From Spirochaetales bacterium (GTDB taxonomy: Bacteria > Spirochaetota > Spirochaetia > DAHUYW01), in contig DAHUYW010000001.1 of NCBI GenBank assembly GCA_027306915.1, positions 182,418-246,417 on the forward strand: 64,000 nucleotides of DNA. Direction: 5' to 3'. How positions within the stretch are numbered: position 1 is the stretch's first letter; each line of letters starts with the position of its first letter. The position numbers and the translations under genes are program-made. This document shows, in pieces, positions 1-7,349 of this stretch. The notes under the pieces were generated by a model. That model was not told the DNA's origin. It saw nothing but the letters and a program-made list of their open reading frames with translations, and did not search any database.

Positions 1-970
1 CGGCTCGCTCCTTCTCGTCGGCGAGCAGCTCGGTCTCGAGGGCCTGGTCCTCGGCAGCGTTGCTTCCTCGCCGGCGCGTTCCGGCAAGCGGTCGGATCGT
101 CGCCTTGCCGTCCTTCACCTTGACGTGAACCTCCGGCGACGAGCCGAAGAGCTGATAGTCGCCGAAGTCGAGGTAGAAGAGGTAGGGGGAGGGGTTTTTC
201 GACCGGAGATTCCGGTAGGCCTCGAGGGCGGGGATCGCGGTCTTCACGTACAGTCGGCGGGAAAGCACCCCTTGCAGGAGATTTCCCTTCACGATCTCCT
301 CCTTCACCTTCCGCACCCCATCGAGGAAGCGCTCTTCGGCCGCCTTGTCCTCACGGTACTCGGCAGGATAGCTTTTCGCGTCCGCGGCGAGATAGTTGAA
401 GTCAAGGTCGTTCATCTTCTCCTCGGTCGCGCGGACGGCCGCCTCGAGGTCGATCTCGTGCTCGTCGTAGTTCAGCCCGATGAGGTAGATGATGTCTGTG
501 TAGTGATCAAAGACGAGGTAGACGTGACCGAAAAGGAAGCAGCCGTCGGGCAAGCCTAAGCGGTCCTCTTTGGGACGAAAGCGGATCGTATCGCAGCGGG
601 CGGCGAACTCGTAGGATAGGTAGCCGATTCCCCCTGCCGGCACGGGCAGGTCCTGGTGGAGGGGGGTGTGCTGGTTGCCGAAGTACATGAGCACCTCGAG
701 GATATCCTTGCCCTTTTCGTTCATCCCCACGGTCCTTTCGTCACACTCCATGGTGATCTCGTCGCCCCGCTGTACGACCTTGAACGCCTCCACCGCCATG
801 AGCAGTGAATAGCGCTCCTTTCCCTTCTTGAACGAGGAGCTCTCCAGGATCATCTTCGCCTTGAGCTTTCGAGCAAGCGTGTAGGGGGTAAAGCGATCCC
901 CCGGCACGATCTTGATGATGCTGTCCTGTCGGACGCCCTCTCTGCCCTTCTTCGTCACTGATGCGACCAC
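1..970 (-). CDS. trpE: Anthranilate synthase component I, 5' part (gene runs off the left edge)
   Basis: This encodes the N-terminal 323 residues of the chorismate-using large subunit of anthranilate synthase, the first committed enzyme of tryptophan synthesis; the family is about 500 residues long. Near residue 250 comes QGVLSRR, followed by the stretch ending FGSSPEVHVKVKDG and RPLAGTRRRG, which is typical of the chorismate-binding TrpE/PabB fold. An early ESSSFKKGKERYS segment corresponds to the tryptophan-feedback region of TrpE, favouring TrpE over PabB. I chose the GTG start because a GAGGAGG ribosome site lies six bases upstream and no better in-frame start exists. A leader peptide and attenuator lie directly upstream. 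The frame is open throughout and there is no sign of damage. Confidence 0.93.
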   Translation of the reverse strand, partial: MVASVTKKGREGVRQDSIIKIVPGDRFTPYTLARKLKAKMILESSSFKKGKERYSLLMAVEAFKVVQRGDEITMECDERTVGMNEKGKDILEVLMYFGNQHTPLHQDLPVPAGGIGYLSYEFAARCDTIRFRPKEDRLGLPDGCFLFGHVYLVFDHYTDIIYLIGLNYDEHEIDLEAAVRATEEKMNDLDFNYLAADAKSYPAEYREDKAAEERFLDGVRKVKEEIVKGNLLQGVLSRRLYVKTAIPALEAYRNLRSKNPSPYLFYLDFGDYQLFGSSPEVHVKVKDGKATIRPLAGTRRRGSNAAEDQALETELLADEKERA

Positions 971-983
971 CTCATACCTCCTC

Positions 984-1026
984 AAAAAAAAGCCGCGCCC
1001 GGCCCCGTGGACCCGACGCGGCTTTT
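984..1026 (-). terminator. trp attenuator terminator hairpin upstream of trpE
   Basis: Read on the minus strand, AAAAGCCGCG pairs with CGCGGCTTTT around a 23-base loop that can partly pair, and it ends in eight T residues. It sits between the trp leader peptide and the trpE ribosome site, with the T-run ending at the bases just before GAGGAGG. This is the position expected for an intrinsic attenuator rather than the terminator of an upstream gene. I did not fold the competing antiterminator. Confidence 0.8.
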
Positions 1027-1083
1027 CTCAAAGCTGCAGGCCCCGGTATGCTCGCCCGACCGGGACCCTGCTGTGCTACATCG

Positions 1084-1212
1084 TCACAGGCGGCCCCGGC
1101 TGCTGTGGAGCCACCACCAGCATGCGAATGTGGCGCCGACCGCCGAATCCATGAAGGACTGACTGCCGCAAAGCTCTTCTCTGTCTGCGCCGCCGTGGCT
1201 GTTTCTATTCAT
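1084..1212 (-). CDS. trpL: trp operon leader peptide with three consecutive Trp codons
   Basis: A short reading frame of 42 codons contains ACWWWLH, that is TGG TGG TGG, followed eight codons later by its TGA stop. An internal ATG at position 1152 would give a 22-residue peptide of more usual leader length (MDSAVGATFACWWWLH and so on). Neither start has a convincing ribosome site, so the start is uncertain. A cluster of Trp codons just before a terminator hairpin and trpE is the classical arrangement of ribosome-mediated attenuation. The peptide should have no function beyond sensing charged tRNA-Trp. Confidence 0.8.
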   Translation of the reverse strand: MNRNSHGGADREELCGSQSFMDSAVGATFACWWWLHSSRGRL

Positions 1213-1229
1213 AGTAACACCGTGCGTCT

Positions 1230-1259
1230 AATCTACACTGTTTTTGCGAATCCTGTCAA
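1230..1259 (-). promoter_or_regulatory. Promoter of the trp leader/trpE transcript
   Basis: A perfect TTGACA -35 box is followed after 18 bases by TAGATT, on the minus strand. Transcription would start about ten bases before the longer trpL start codon. Confidence 0.6.
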
Positions 1260-1271
1260 CCCGAATGCTTC

Positions 1272-1303
1272 AAAAAAAAAGCCGCCTGTGCGTGACAGGC
1301 GGC
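1272..1303 (-). terminator. Intrinsic terminator of ssb
   Basis: On the minus strand GCCGCCTGT pairs perfectly with ACAGGCGGC around a five-base loop and is followed by nine T residues. It lies 66 bases after the ssb stop codon and just upstream of the trp promoter, separating the two transcripts. Confidence 0.88.
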
Positions 1304-1368
1304 GCACGTACTCGCGATAGTGCAGTCTCCAAGCCCGGCGCAAGGCTGCGGCGTTGCCGCAGCGTTCC

Positions 1369-1785
1369 TCAAAGCAGCTGCTCGGTCAGCTCCTCTTCGG
1401 TCGCCTCTCCTTCGGCGGCCTCCTCTTCGTCCGTCCGGGCGCCCTCGTCCTTTCCCTTGAACTGCGGCTTGAACTCGACGTGCTCCGCGACAATGCGCAC
1501 CTTCTCGTGGTTCTTGCCGTCGGCGTCGGTCCAGCGGTCCTGCTTGAGTCGCCCGACCACCCTGACCCCGCGTCCCTTCTTCAGGTTCTCCGCGCATGCC
1601 TCCGCAAGCCGTGCCCACACCTCTACCTCGAAAAAGGAGACCTCCTTCTGCATCTCCTCATTCTGCTTGTAGAAGCGGTTTGAAGCGACCCCGAAGGTGC
1701 ACACGGTCGTTCCTTTGGGCGTCTCGTTCAAGACCGGGTCTCTCGTAAGATTTCCTTCGATAAGGATGGAATTGAGACTGTTCAT
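1369..1785 (-). CDS. ssb: Single-stranded DNA-binding protein
   Basis: This is a 138-residue SSB with an OB-fold spanning roughly residues 1-105: the N-terminal LNSILIEGNLTRDPVL, the KEVSFFEVEVWARLAE strand pair and the GVRVVGRLKQDRW segment are all typical. It binds and protects single-stranded DNA in replication and repair. The tail is acidic (EEEAAEGEATEEELTEQLL) but does not end in the usual DDDIPF-type tip that recruits partner proteins, so partner docking may differ. AAAGGAGAGGGG precedes the ATG. It appears monocistronic with its own terminator; in many bacteria ssb lies between rpsF and rpsR, which is not the case here. Confidence 0.95.
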   Translation of the reverse strand: MNSLNSILIEGNLTRDPVLNETPKGTTVCTFGVASNRFYKQNEEMQKEVSFFEVEVWARLAEACAENLKKGRGVRVVGRLKQDRWTDADGKNHEKVRIVAEHVEFKPQFKGKDEGARTDEEEAAEGEATEEELTEQLL

Positions 1786-2008
1786 TGTCCCCCTCTCCTT
1801 TGGTATTACGGCTCGATGCGCTTCCGGAAGCCCTTGCGAGAGTAACTACCGTGCGGCGGGTGCATCTGCTTCAGACCCGTAGGCTTCGGCCCTGCCCCGG
1901 GCTCGGGCGTCGGGAGGAAGCAGCGGCCGCCGCGGACCGCCCGTCCGACAAGGTCGTGCCCCGGTACTCCCGTCGAACATAGTATAGCGTCGCATAGCGT
2001 GCCCTAGA

Positions 2009-2037
2009 TTGAAGCCTGTTTGGGCGCATGGTATGAT
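2009..2037 (+). promoter_or_regulatory. Promoter of the HepT/MntA pair
   Basis: TTGAAG and TATGAT are separated by 17 bases and lie 17 bases upstream of the hepT-like ATG. No clear ribosome site is seen between them. Confidence 0.55.
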
Positions 2038-2054
2038 TCACGGTAGATAGTGCC

Positions 2055-2549
2055 ATGAAAACCAAGGCGGCCTTCCTTACGCTTGTCGCGGAGCTCGATG
2101 GAGACTTGAAAGAGTTGAAGCACCTTGCGGAACAGAATGCTCGGGCATGGAGTCGCATCGAGGGGGGAGCCACTGAACCGATAGACTGGGGTGCGCTTGG
2201 ATTTACTTTGCACAGCCTTTACGGGATCCTCGAGAATTACTTCCTTCGAGTGTCCAAGTTCTTCGAAAACAACCTTCCAACGGATCGTTGGCACAAGGTT
2301 CTGGTCGACAACATGCGCCTCGACATTCCTGGTATCAGGCCGGCTCTCTTTCGCACGGACACCGAACACCGGCAGGTATTGGAGCTTATGAGGTTTCGCC
2401 ATCGCTTCCGCAACCTCTACGGCGAGGACCTCGATCCGCAGAAAACGGCCGCAATCCAAAGAATCGCGAACGCCGTCCTCGGAGACTTTCCTGCGATTCA
2501 CAAGAACTTCATCCACAAGATCATTGCCATTGCGGATGGCCTTCCGTGA
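2055..2549 (+). CDS. HepT-like (HEPN-fold) ribonuclease toxin of a type VII-like toxin-antitoxin pair
   Basis: This 164-residue all-helical protein resembles the HepT-like ribonuclease toxin family. The segment from residue 111, LMRFRHRFRNLYGEDLD, matches the FRH..R..YG signature of that family. The classical HEPN R-x4-6-H motif is not present in its usual form, so the RNase activity is inferred from family and context. Its stop codon overlaps the start of a minimal nucleotidyltransferase gene, the arrangement of HepT/MntA modules, where the nucleotidyltransferase modifies and neutralises the toxin. It may serve stress or phage defence, but nothing here shows it directly. Confidence 0.72.
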   Translation: MKTKAAFLTLVAELDGDLKELKHLAEQNARAWSRIEGGATEPIDWGALGFTLHSLYGILENYFLRVSKFFENNLPTDRWHKVLVDNMRLDIPGIRPALFRTDTEHRQVLELMRFRHRFRNLYGEDLDPQKTAAIQRIANAVLGDFPAIHKNFIHKIIAIADGLP

Positions 2550-2926
2550 TTTTCGATCCCTCCCCTTACATCGCCGGCCATCGCGCAGCCAACGACGCCG
2601 AACGGGCTGCGATCAAAGAGCGCGCCGCACGGGCGGCCCAAGAGGCCCGGCTGCTTGCCGAACGTATTCTCGCGCACGACCCGGCGGTCGAGGCCGTCAT
2701 CCTCTTCGGCTCCCTAGCCGAGGGCGAGCCACCGCATCTCGACTTCGATATCGACCTCGCTCTTCTCGGCGGCGATACCTATCGGGCCATGGAGGTCACC
2801 GAGGAATCCGATTTCCATGTCGACGTGGTGAGCTTCGCGCTCCTGCCGGAGCACGTGCGCATGCGTGTCAAAGAGAAAGGCATACACCTTGTGCAGCGAC
2901 AGGGGGATCTCGGACAGTCGAGATAG
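2546..2926 (+). CDS. MntA-type minimal nucleotidyltransferase antitoxin
   Basis: I place the start at a GTG that forms a GTGA overlap with the upstream toxin stop, giving 126 residues. The core motif FGSLAEGEPPHLDFDIDLAL contains the GS of the nucleotidyltransferase loop followed by the metal-binding D-x-D, and a third acidic strand follows at HVDVV. Such proteins AMPylate HepT toxins. Both motifs needed for catalysis are present. The downstream gene is convergent, so the pair forms a two-gene unit. Confidence 0.75.
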   Translation: MIFDPSPYIAGHRAANDAERAAIKERAARAAQEARLLAERILAHDPAVEAVILFGSLAEGEPPHLDFDIDLALLGGDTYRAMEVTEESDFHVDVVSFALLPEHVRMRVKEKGIHLVQRQGDLGQSR

Positions 2927-3005
2927 TCGCAAAGAGGCGCCGCCCGCGAAATCTCGTCTGGCCCCGGGTGCCGCAGTCGCCGGCGGCGCCCCAGTCGCGC
3001 AACCT

Positions 3006-3584
3006 CTAGTCGGTTTTCGCCTGGGGTACGGGGATCTGGAAGCTCTGGATGTTCCCGGCAAGAGAGTACATGAGATCAATCGTCACGTTGTTCCCGATGG
3101 GATGTTTCCCGATGAGGACGATCACGTAGGAATGGACCCCGCGTTTCACCTCGAACTTGTCCGCCGGGAGGTAGTACCATCCCACCTTGTCGTGGCGGAG
3201 AGTGGCCGACGATGAAGAGGGCATGGAGACCTGATCCACATAGCGGGTGAACTCCTCGCGGTTCGCGTAGGAGGCCCGGACGGTCCCATCCAGATCCTTG
3301 GCCTTCGCCTGAAGAAGGTCGAAGTTCGTTGCCCCGGTCGCGCTGATGGTGAGCTTCACGACGAGAAAGTCATAGTAGGTCGGCATGATGCTCGGCCCCG
3401 GGGCGAAAAAGGGATTCTGCGAGAAGGAGTAGCCGTAGGCGGCCTGCACCTGCTTCGGCGAAAGGAGCGCGGCAGAGACCGAATCCGAAAGAGGCACTGC
3501 CGCGCCTCCCGTCGTCGCGCACCCGGCCGCGCCAAGGGTAATCGCAGCCGCGAGAGCAGACAGCACCATTCTTCGCAGATTCAT
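3006..3584 (-). CDS. Predicted lipoprotein of unknown function
   Basis: This 192-residue protein begins with a lipoprotein signal peptide: basic MNLRR, a hydrophobic stretch, and the lipobox LGAAGC with the lipidated cysteine at residue 22. The mature part looks beta-rich, with segments such as DFLVVKLTISA, GVHSYVIVLIGKHP and NVTIDLMYSLAG, and no cysteine pattern or known motif that I recognise. GGAGG precedes the ATG, and the gene has its own promoter. It lies upstream of, and on the same strand as, nothing else closely spaced. A periplasmic or outer-membrane location is likely. Confidence 0.75.
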   Translation of the reverse strand: MNLRRMVLSALAAAITLGAAGCATTGGAAVPLSDSVSAALLSPKQVQAAYGYSFSQNPFFAPGPSIMPTYYDFLVVKLTISATGATNFDLLQAKAKDLDGTVRASYANREEFTRYVDQVSMPSSSSATLRHDKVGWYYLPADKFEVKRGVHSYVIVLIGKHPIGNNVTIDLMYSLAGNIQSFQIPVPQAKTD

Positions 3585-3618
3585 CGGCGACCTCCAGGAT
3601 CACGTAGACGTGCAACGA

Positions 3619-3647
3619 AGCATATCGCGGGGCAACGCGAATGACAA
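3619..3647 (-). promoter_or_regulatory. Promoter of the lipoprotein gene
   Basis: On the minus strand TTGTCA and TATGCT are 17 bases apart and lie 35 bases upstream of the lipoprotein ATG. Confidence 0.5.
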
Positions 3648-3745
3648 CCCCGACGACTTCGCCGGCGCTTGCGCAGCGGTTCAGAGAACGCGACTGGCGA
3701 TTTCGATTCCGCGCCCAACGCCTTCCACGACGCTGCCCGTCGGAC

Positions 3746-3773
3746 AAAAAAAGGGCTCCTTGCGGAGCCCTTT
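3746..3773 (-). terminator. Intrinsic terminator of the porin-like gene
   Basis: On the minus strand CAAAGGGCTCC pairs with GGAGCCCTTTTTTTG around a four-base loop and runs into seven T residues, 20 bases after the porin-like stop codon. Confidence 0.9.
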
Positions 3774-3794
3774 GAAGTTCAAGATTCCTGCAGT

Positions 3795-4973
3795 CTAGAA
3801 GGACCAGATGTAGTCCACCACAAGCGCGGTGGTCGCGTTCTTCTCGTTCGCTCCCGGAGCGATGACAGCAGAGGTCGCAGAGCCGGGGGTAGCGCCGGTG
3901 GCATAGAGGAAGCCGAGGCGAATCCGGCTGCCATTGTCGTAGTTAGCAATGACGTAGGGATAGATCTCGAGACCGGCCCAGTCGCCCGTTCCCCAGTCGA
4001 ACCAGTTGACGCCGTTTCCGTCGTCGTAGCCGAGCTGGATGCCGACGCCGTAGGGATCCGCAACTGCATACTGCAGCTCGCCCTGGGCGGCGAAGGAGGT
4101 GACCTTGGTGTCCATCGCGAGGGCGCCCTCAAGCTTGACCATGAGGGGTCCCATGGTATCGGTGCCGCCGATCATCGCGTGGTTAACCAGGTTGTTGGAG
4201 TTGGTGAAGTCAGCCGCATACCAGAACACGATAGGAATGTTCGGGACGGCGCTGATATTGGCGTTGATGTTGAAGACCTTGGTCGTCGCAGTCGTTCCGC
4301 CGAGAGCGCCCATCATCTTCACGAAGGCATTGACGGTCGCCATGTTGGGAACCGCGTACTGCGCGGCCACGAACCAGTTGTTCCCGAAGTTCGGGGAAAT
4401 TCCGGCAACCGCATTGGCGAACGCACCGTCCGATGTCGCGCCCGGAGCGTTCTCCGGAAGGAAGAGACCGCCGGCAAGCACCGCGCCGCTCGTCGGATAG
4501 AGCTGGAGCATTGCCGTGAAGTCGCCCGGAGTCACGTTGTTCCACTCGGAGATGCCCACACCCTCGACCGGGCTGAACTGGGAGAACTGGGTGATACGGG
4601 GTTTGCCGAGCATGATCTGGGCGAACTTTCCGAAGTTGTAGTAGGTGTCGAACCAGCTGTAGGCCGGGAAAGCCGTCGCCGCAATGGAGCTTGGCGCGCT
4701 GCCCGCTCCGAAGAAGTTGTCGCCGCCCCACTCGACGGTCGCCGTAAAGCCGTAGCCGTTCCCGTCGTAGGAGAAAGTCCACTCCTGGTCAATCCCCTTG
4801 TTGTTGTCCCATGGGGGTGCCCATCCAGCGGACGCAGTGTTGCTGCCGTACTGGATGTAGGGGATGAAGACACCCCGGTTCCAGGCGTGGAAAGACCCCG
4901 CCTTTGGTGCATCGGCGAATGCGAAAGCGCCGACGAGGAACAATGCCAGAAGCACAAATAGAGCTTTCTTCAT
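3795..4973 (-). CDS. Porin-like outer membrane beta-barrel protein
   Basis: This 392-residue protein has a Sec signal peptide (MKKALFVLLALFLVGAFAFA, then DAPKAG) and a mature part rich in aromatic and glycine residues arranged as alternating strands, for example FSYDGNGYGFTATVEWGGDNFF and RLGFLYATG. It ends in VDYIWSF; a C-terminal phenylalanine is the usual signal for outer-membrane barrel insertion. Together these suggest a general porin or surface barrel. I cannot assign a substrate. GGAGG precedes the start, the promoter has a consensus -35, and a strong terminator follows, consistent with a highly expressed single gene. Confidence 0.75.
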   Translation of the reverse strand: MKKALFVLLALFLVGAFAFADAPKAGSFHAWNRGVFIPYIQYGSNTASAGWAPPWDNNKGIDQEWTFSYDGNGYGFTATVEWGGDNFFGAGSAPSSIAATAFPAYSWFDTYYNFGKFAQIMLGKPRITQFSQFSPVEGVGISEWNNVTPGDFTAMLQLYPTSGAVLAGGLFLPENAPGATSDGAFANAVAGISPNFGNNWFVAAQYAVPNMATVNAFVKMMGALGGTTATTKVFNINANISAVPNIPIVFWYAADFTNSNNLVNHAMIGGTDTMGPLMVKLEGALAMDTKVTSFAAQGELQYAVADPYGVGIQLGYDDGNGVNWFDWGTGDWAGLEIYPYVIANYDNGSRIRLGFLYATGATPGSATSAVIAPGANEKNATTALVVDYIWSF

Positions 4974-5045
4974 TGTCTGAGCCTCCTTGAACTGCAGGGG
5001 GAGGAACCAACGGTTCTTGAAATCCCCTGTTATCTTGCTTGGGGC

Positions 5046-5076
5046 AGTATAGCATGTTTTGTTAAGAACGTGTCAA
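5046..5076 (-). promoter_or_regulatory. Promoter of the porin-like gene
   Basis: On the minus strand a perfect TTGACA is followed after 19 bases by TATACT, in an AT-rich patch that contrasts with the surrounding GC-rich sequence. The untranslated leader would be about 65 bases. Confidence 0.6.
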
Positions 5077-5127
5077 GTTTTTTTTAAGCTTGGAGAATCT
5101 CGAAATTTGATGTCGGCGCTCCTTGAG

Positions 5128-5156
5128 TTGATGAATGGTCCACAAGGCGGTACTAT
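5128..5156 (+). promoter_or_regulatory. Promoter of the helical unknown gene
   Basis: TTGATG and TACTAT are separated by 17 bases, 30 bases upstream of the ATG at 5187. Confidence 0.5.
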
Positions 5157-5186
5157 TGACAAGATCACTGTGGAAAGGCTCGCCGT

Positions 5187-6131
5187 ATGGTAGAAAAACG
5201 AATTGCCGGCGATTGGTATGACATCAAGGAAGCCAGCGACAATCCGGCGCGGCTCGATGAGCTCTTCGCCCTGTCTGACGCCGAGGCCGAGGCGGTCGTA
5301 GGGGAGCTGCGCCTCTCGGTCGAAGAGAGTGTCGTCGAATACAAGCGAAGATGTCTCACGAGGGGCTTCGCGTTCGTCGAGAGTCTCAAGTACGATTCGC
5401 GGAATCTTAGCGAGATCGTGACCCACATCGCCACCCTCCGCGTGATGATCTATGTGACGCTCCTCCAGCGGCAGTTTGCGGTCGGGCTCCTCTTCCCCCG
5501 CAAGCCGCGACAGGAAAACAGGATCGACGAGTCGGTCGTAGGATACGACGTCAAGGAGATCCTGGCCGATGTGCGCGAGCGCGTCGCCAAGAACGCGGAG
5601 CTGCAGAAGAACGCCTCGGTGAAGAACATCCTCATGCAGGTGAGCATCCAGCATAAGGAGCTCTCGAACATGAAGGCGCTCGCGCCGAACATCCCCAAGG
5701 AAAAGCAAGCGGCCTTCTATGACAACTTTCGTAAGAGCTTCGAAAGCATTACTGCGAAGATAAGGGACAACTACGCCACCCTCCTTGCGGAAACCGACGA
5801 GCCGAAGCGGCCGGAGCAACCCGCAAATCCGCTGCTCGTGTATGATCTGAAGCCGCTCGGCCCCCTCTACCTCGCGCAGTCAAAACAGGCGGCTCAGCTT
5901 TGGTCCACCTTAAGCTACGCCGAGGAGGAAGGCTACAAGACCCGCGAGATCCTCTCGGGAGTGCCTGCGCTGAAGGAGAGCAGCCTCGCATCCGTGGAAC
6001 GGGAGCTGCGGGAGTACGAGGCGATCGCCGTCGGCAAGGGGAAGGAGATCGCGCGAGCCTTCGGTTGGGAGCTCATCCGCATCCTTTCCCGGCGGCTGCC
6101 CCCGGCTGAGGAGCCGGAGCCTCGCATATAG
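5187..6131 (+). CDS. Conserved-looking helical cytoplasmic protein, function unknown
   Basis: I do not recognise this 314-residue protein. It has no signal peptide or membrane segment, and most of it reads as charged amphipathic helix, with possible coiled-coil parts near residues 125-150 (VKEILADVRERVAKNAELQK) and 260-290. The codon pattern is normal for the window and a purine-rich AAAGG lies upstream of the ATG, so it is a genuine gene. It lies between a divergent porin-like gene and ilvE, which has its own promoter, so the context gives no functional hint. Confidence 0.7.
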   Translation: MVEKRIAGDWYDIKEASDNPARLDELFALSDAEAEAVVGELRLSVEESVVEYKRRCLTRGFAFVESLKYDSRNLSEIVTHIATLRVMIYVTLLQRQFAVGLLFPRKPRQENRIDESVVGYDVKEILADVRERVAKNAELQKNASVKNILMQVSIQHKELSNMKALAPNIPKEKQAAFYDNFRKSFESITAKIRDNYATLLAETDEPKRPEQPANPLLVYDLKPLGPLYLAQSKQAAQLWSTLSYAEEEGYKTREILSGVPALKESSLASVERELREYEAIAVGKGKEIARAFGWELIRILSRRLPPAEEPEPRI

Positions 6132-6153
6132 GCTCGCCGAGGAGAGCCTCGCC

Positions 6154-6182
6154 TTGACCCGGATGGCCGCCGGGCGTAGTAT
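6154..6182 (+). promoter_or_regulatory. Promoter of ilvE
   Basis: TTGACC and TAGTAT are separated by 17 bases; an AGGAG ribosome site and the ilvE ATG follow within 18 bases. Confidence 0.65.
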
Positions 6183-6199
6183 CTGGACAGGAGACAACA

Positions 6200-7294
6200 A
6201 TGCCGCAGGGATTCACCCTCTCGGTCTACCCGTGGGTCTATGTCGCTAAGTATAGAGAGGACGGCTCGTGGGCTGAGGACTTTCAGGAAAAACCGCACAA
6301 GACACCGCGCGAGGAGGAGGCCATGGCGCAGGCCGAGCTCGATGCCCTGCTCACGCGGCGCAATTCCTTTCCCGAGCTACCTATCGTCAACTATACGACG
6401 CAATACGGACTCGGATGCTTCGAGGGCCTCAAGGCATTTCCGCAGCGGGACGGCAGCCTCAAGCTCTTTCGACCGGATCAGAACGCCCGACGCTTCGCAA
6501 AGTCGATGGAGGGCTTGAAGATGCCCGTCTACCCGGAAAGGACCTTTGTGAGCGCGGTCCGTACCGTGGTAGCGAACAACCTCAAGCTCGGCTTTGCGCC
6601 GCGCTACGATTCGGCCTGGGAGCGGGACGACTTCGAGAGCGGCGACAGCGTCTACATCCGCCCCTTCACCTACGCCGAGCCCGCGATCGGGCTCGGCCTC
6701 AGCCACTATCCCTGGGTCGTCATGGTCACGACGCCGGTCGGGAGCTACTTCCGGCCGGGAAACTCGAAGGCGGTGACCGCCGATACCGTCCGCGCTACTC
6801 CCGGCGGAACCGGGTGGATAAAATGCGATGCCAACTACGTGATGGCCATCCTCGCGAAGAAGAAGGCCGAGACCGAAGGCTTCATGGAGGCCGTCTTCCT
6901 CGACGCCACCCACCGGAGGTACGTGGAGGAGGGATCGTCCTGCAACATCTTCTTCGTGCTCTCAAGCGGCAACCTCGTCACCCCTGACCTCGGCGACACG
7001 ATCCTACCCGGCGTAACGCGCGACAGCGTGCTCACGCTCGCCGCCGACCTTGGGATCAAGACCGAGGTGAGGCGAATCGCGATCGATGAGGTGATGGCGG
7101 ACGCACGCGAAGCCTTCGTCACGGGAACCGCCGCCGGGGTTACCTCACTCGAGTCGCTTACCCACAAGGGCAAGACCGCCGTGTTCTCCGCAGACGGGGC
7201 GCCCGGAGAGGTAGGGCGCACCCTCCAAAAGAACCTGAAAGGGATTCAGTACGGCGCCCTCCCCGATCGGCACGGGTGGATGACCGAAGTCTAG
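6200..7294 (+). CDS. ilvE: Branched-chain amino acid aminotransferase
   Basis: This 364-residue PLP enzyme interconverts leucine, isoleucine and valine with their 2-oxo acids in the cytoplasm. Class IV aminotransferase hallmarks are present: YGLGCFEGLKAF near residue 69, the expected PLP lysine K208 in GGTGWIKCDANYV, and YVEEGSSCNIFFV followed by LPGVTRDSV. Length matches BCAT enzymes of the eukaryote-like subgroup. The lysine context, WIKCDANY, departs from the usual AAKVGGNY, so substrate preference may be shifted. AGGAGAC precedes the ATG. It appears to be monocistronic; no other ilv or leu gene is in view. Confidence 0.92.
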   Translation: MPQGFTLSVYPWVYVAKYREDGSWAEDFQEKPHKTPREEEAMAQAELDALLTRRNSFPELPIVNYTTQYGLGCFEGLKAFPQRDGSLKLFRPDQNARRFAKSMEGLKMPVYPERTFVSAVRTVVANNLKLGFAPRYDSAWERDDFESGDSVYIRPFTYAEPAIGLGLSHYPWVVMVTTPVGSYFRPGNSKAVTADTVRATPGGTGWIKCDANYVMAILAKKKAETEGFMEAVFLDATHRRYVEEGSSCNIFFVLSSGNLVTPDLGDTILPGVTRDSVLTLAADLGIKTEVRRIAIDEVMADAREAFVTGTAAGVTSLESLTHKGKTAVFSADGAPGEVGRTLQKNLKGIQYGALPDRHGWMTEV

Positions 7295-7349
7295 GCTGGA
7301 CCTTCGAAGCCCGGGTTGCCCTGGACGCCGAAGTCGGCGCGTTTGATCG

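Noticed and set aside
3669..4961. 430-codon plus-strand open frame opposite the porin-like gene
   Set aside because: Antisense shadow; the minus-strand frame has a signal peptide, promoter, ribosome site and terminator.
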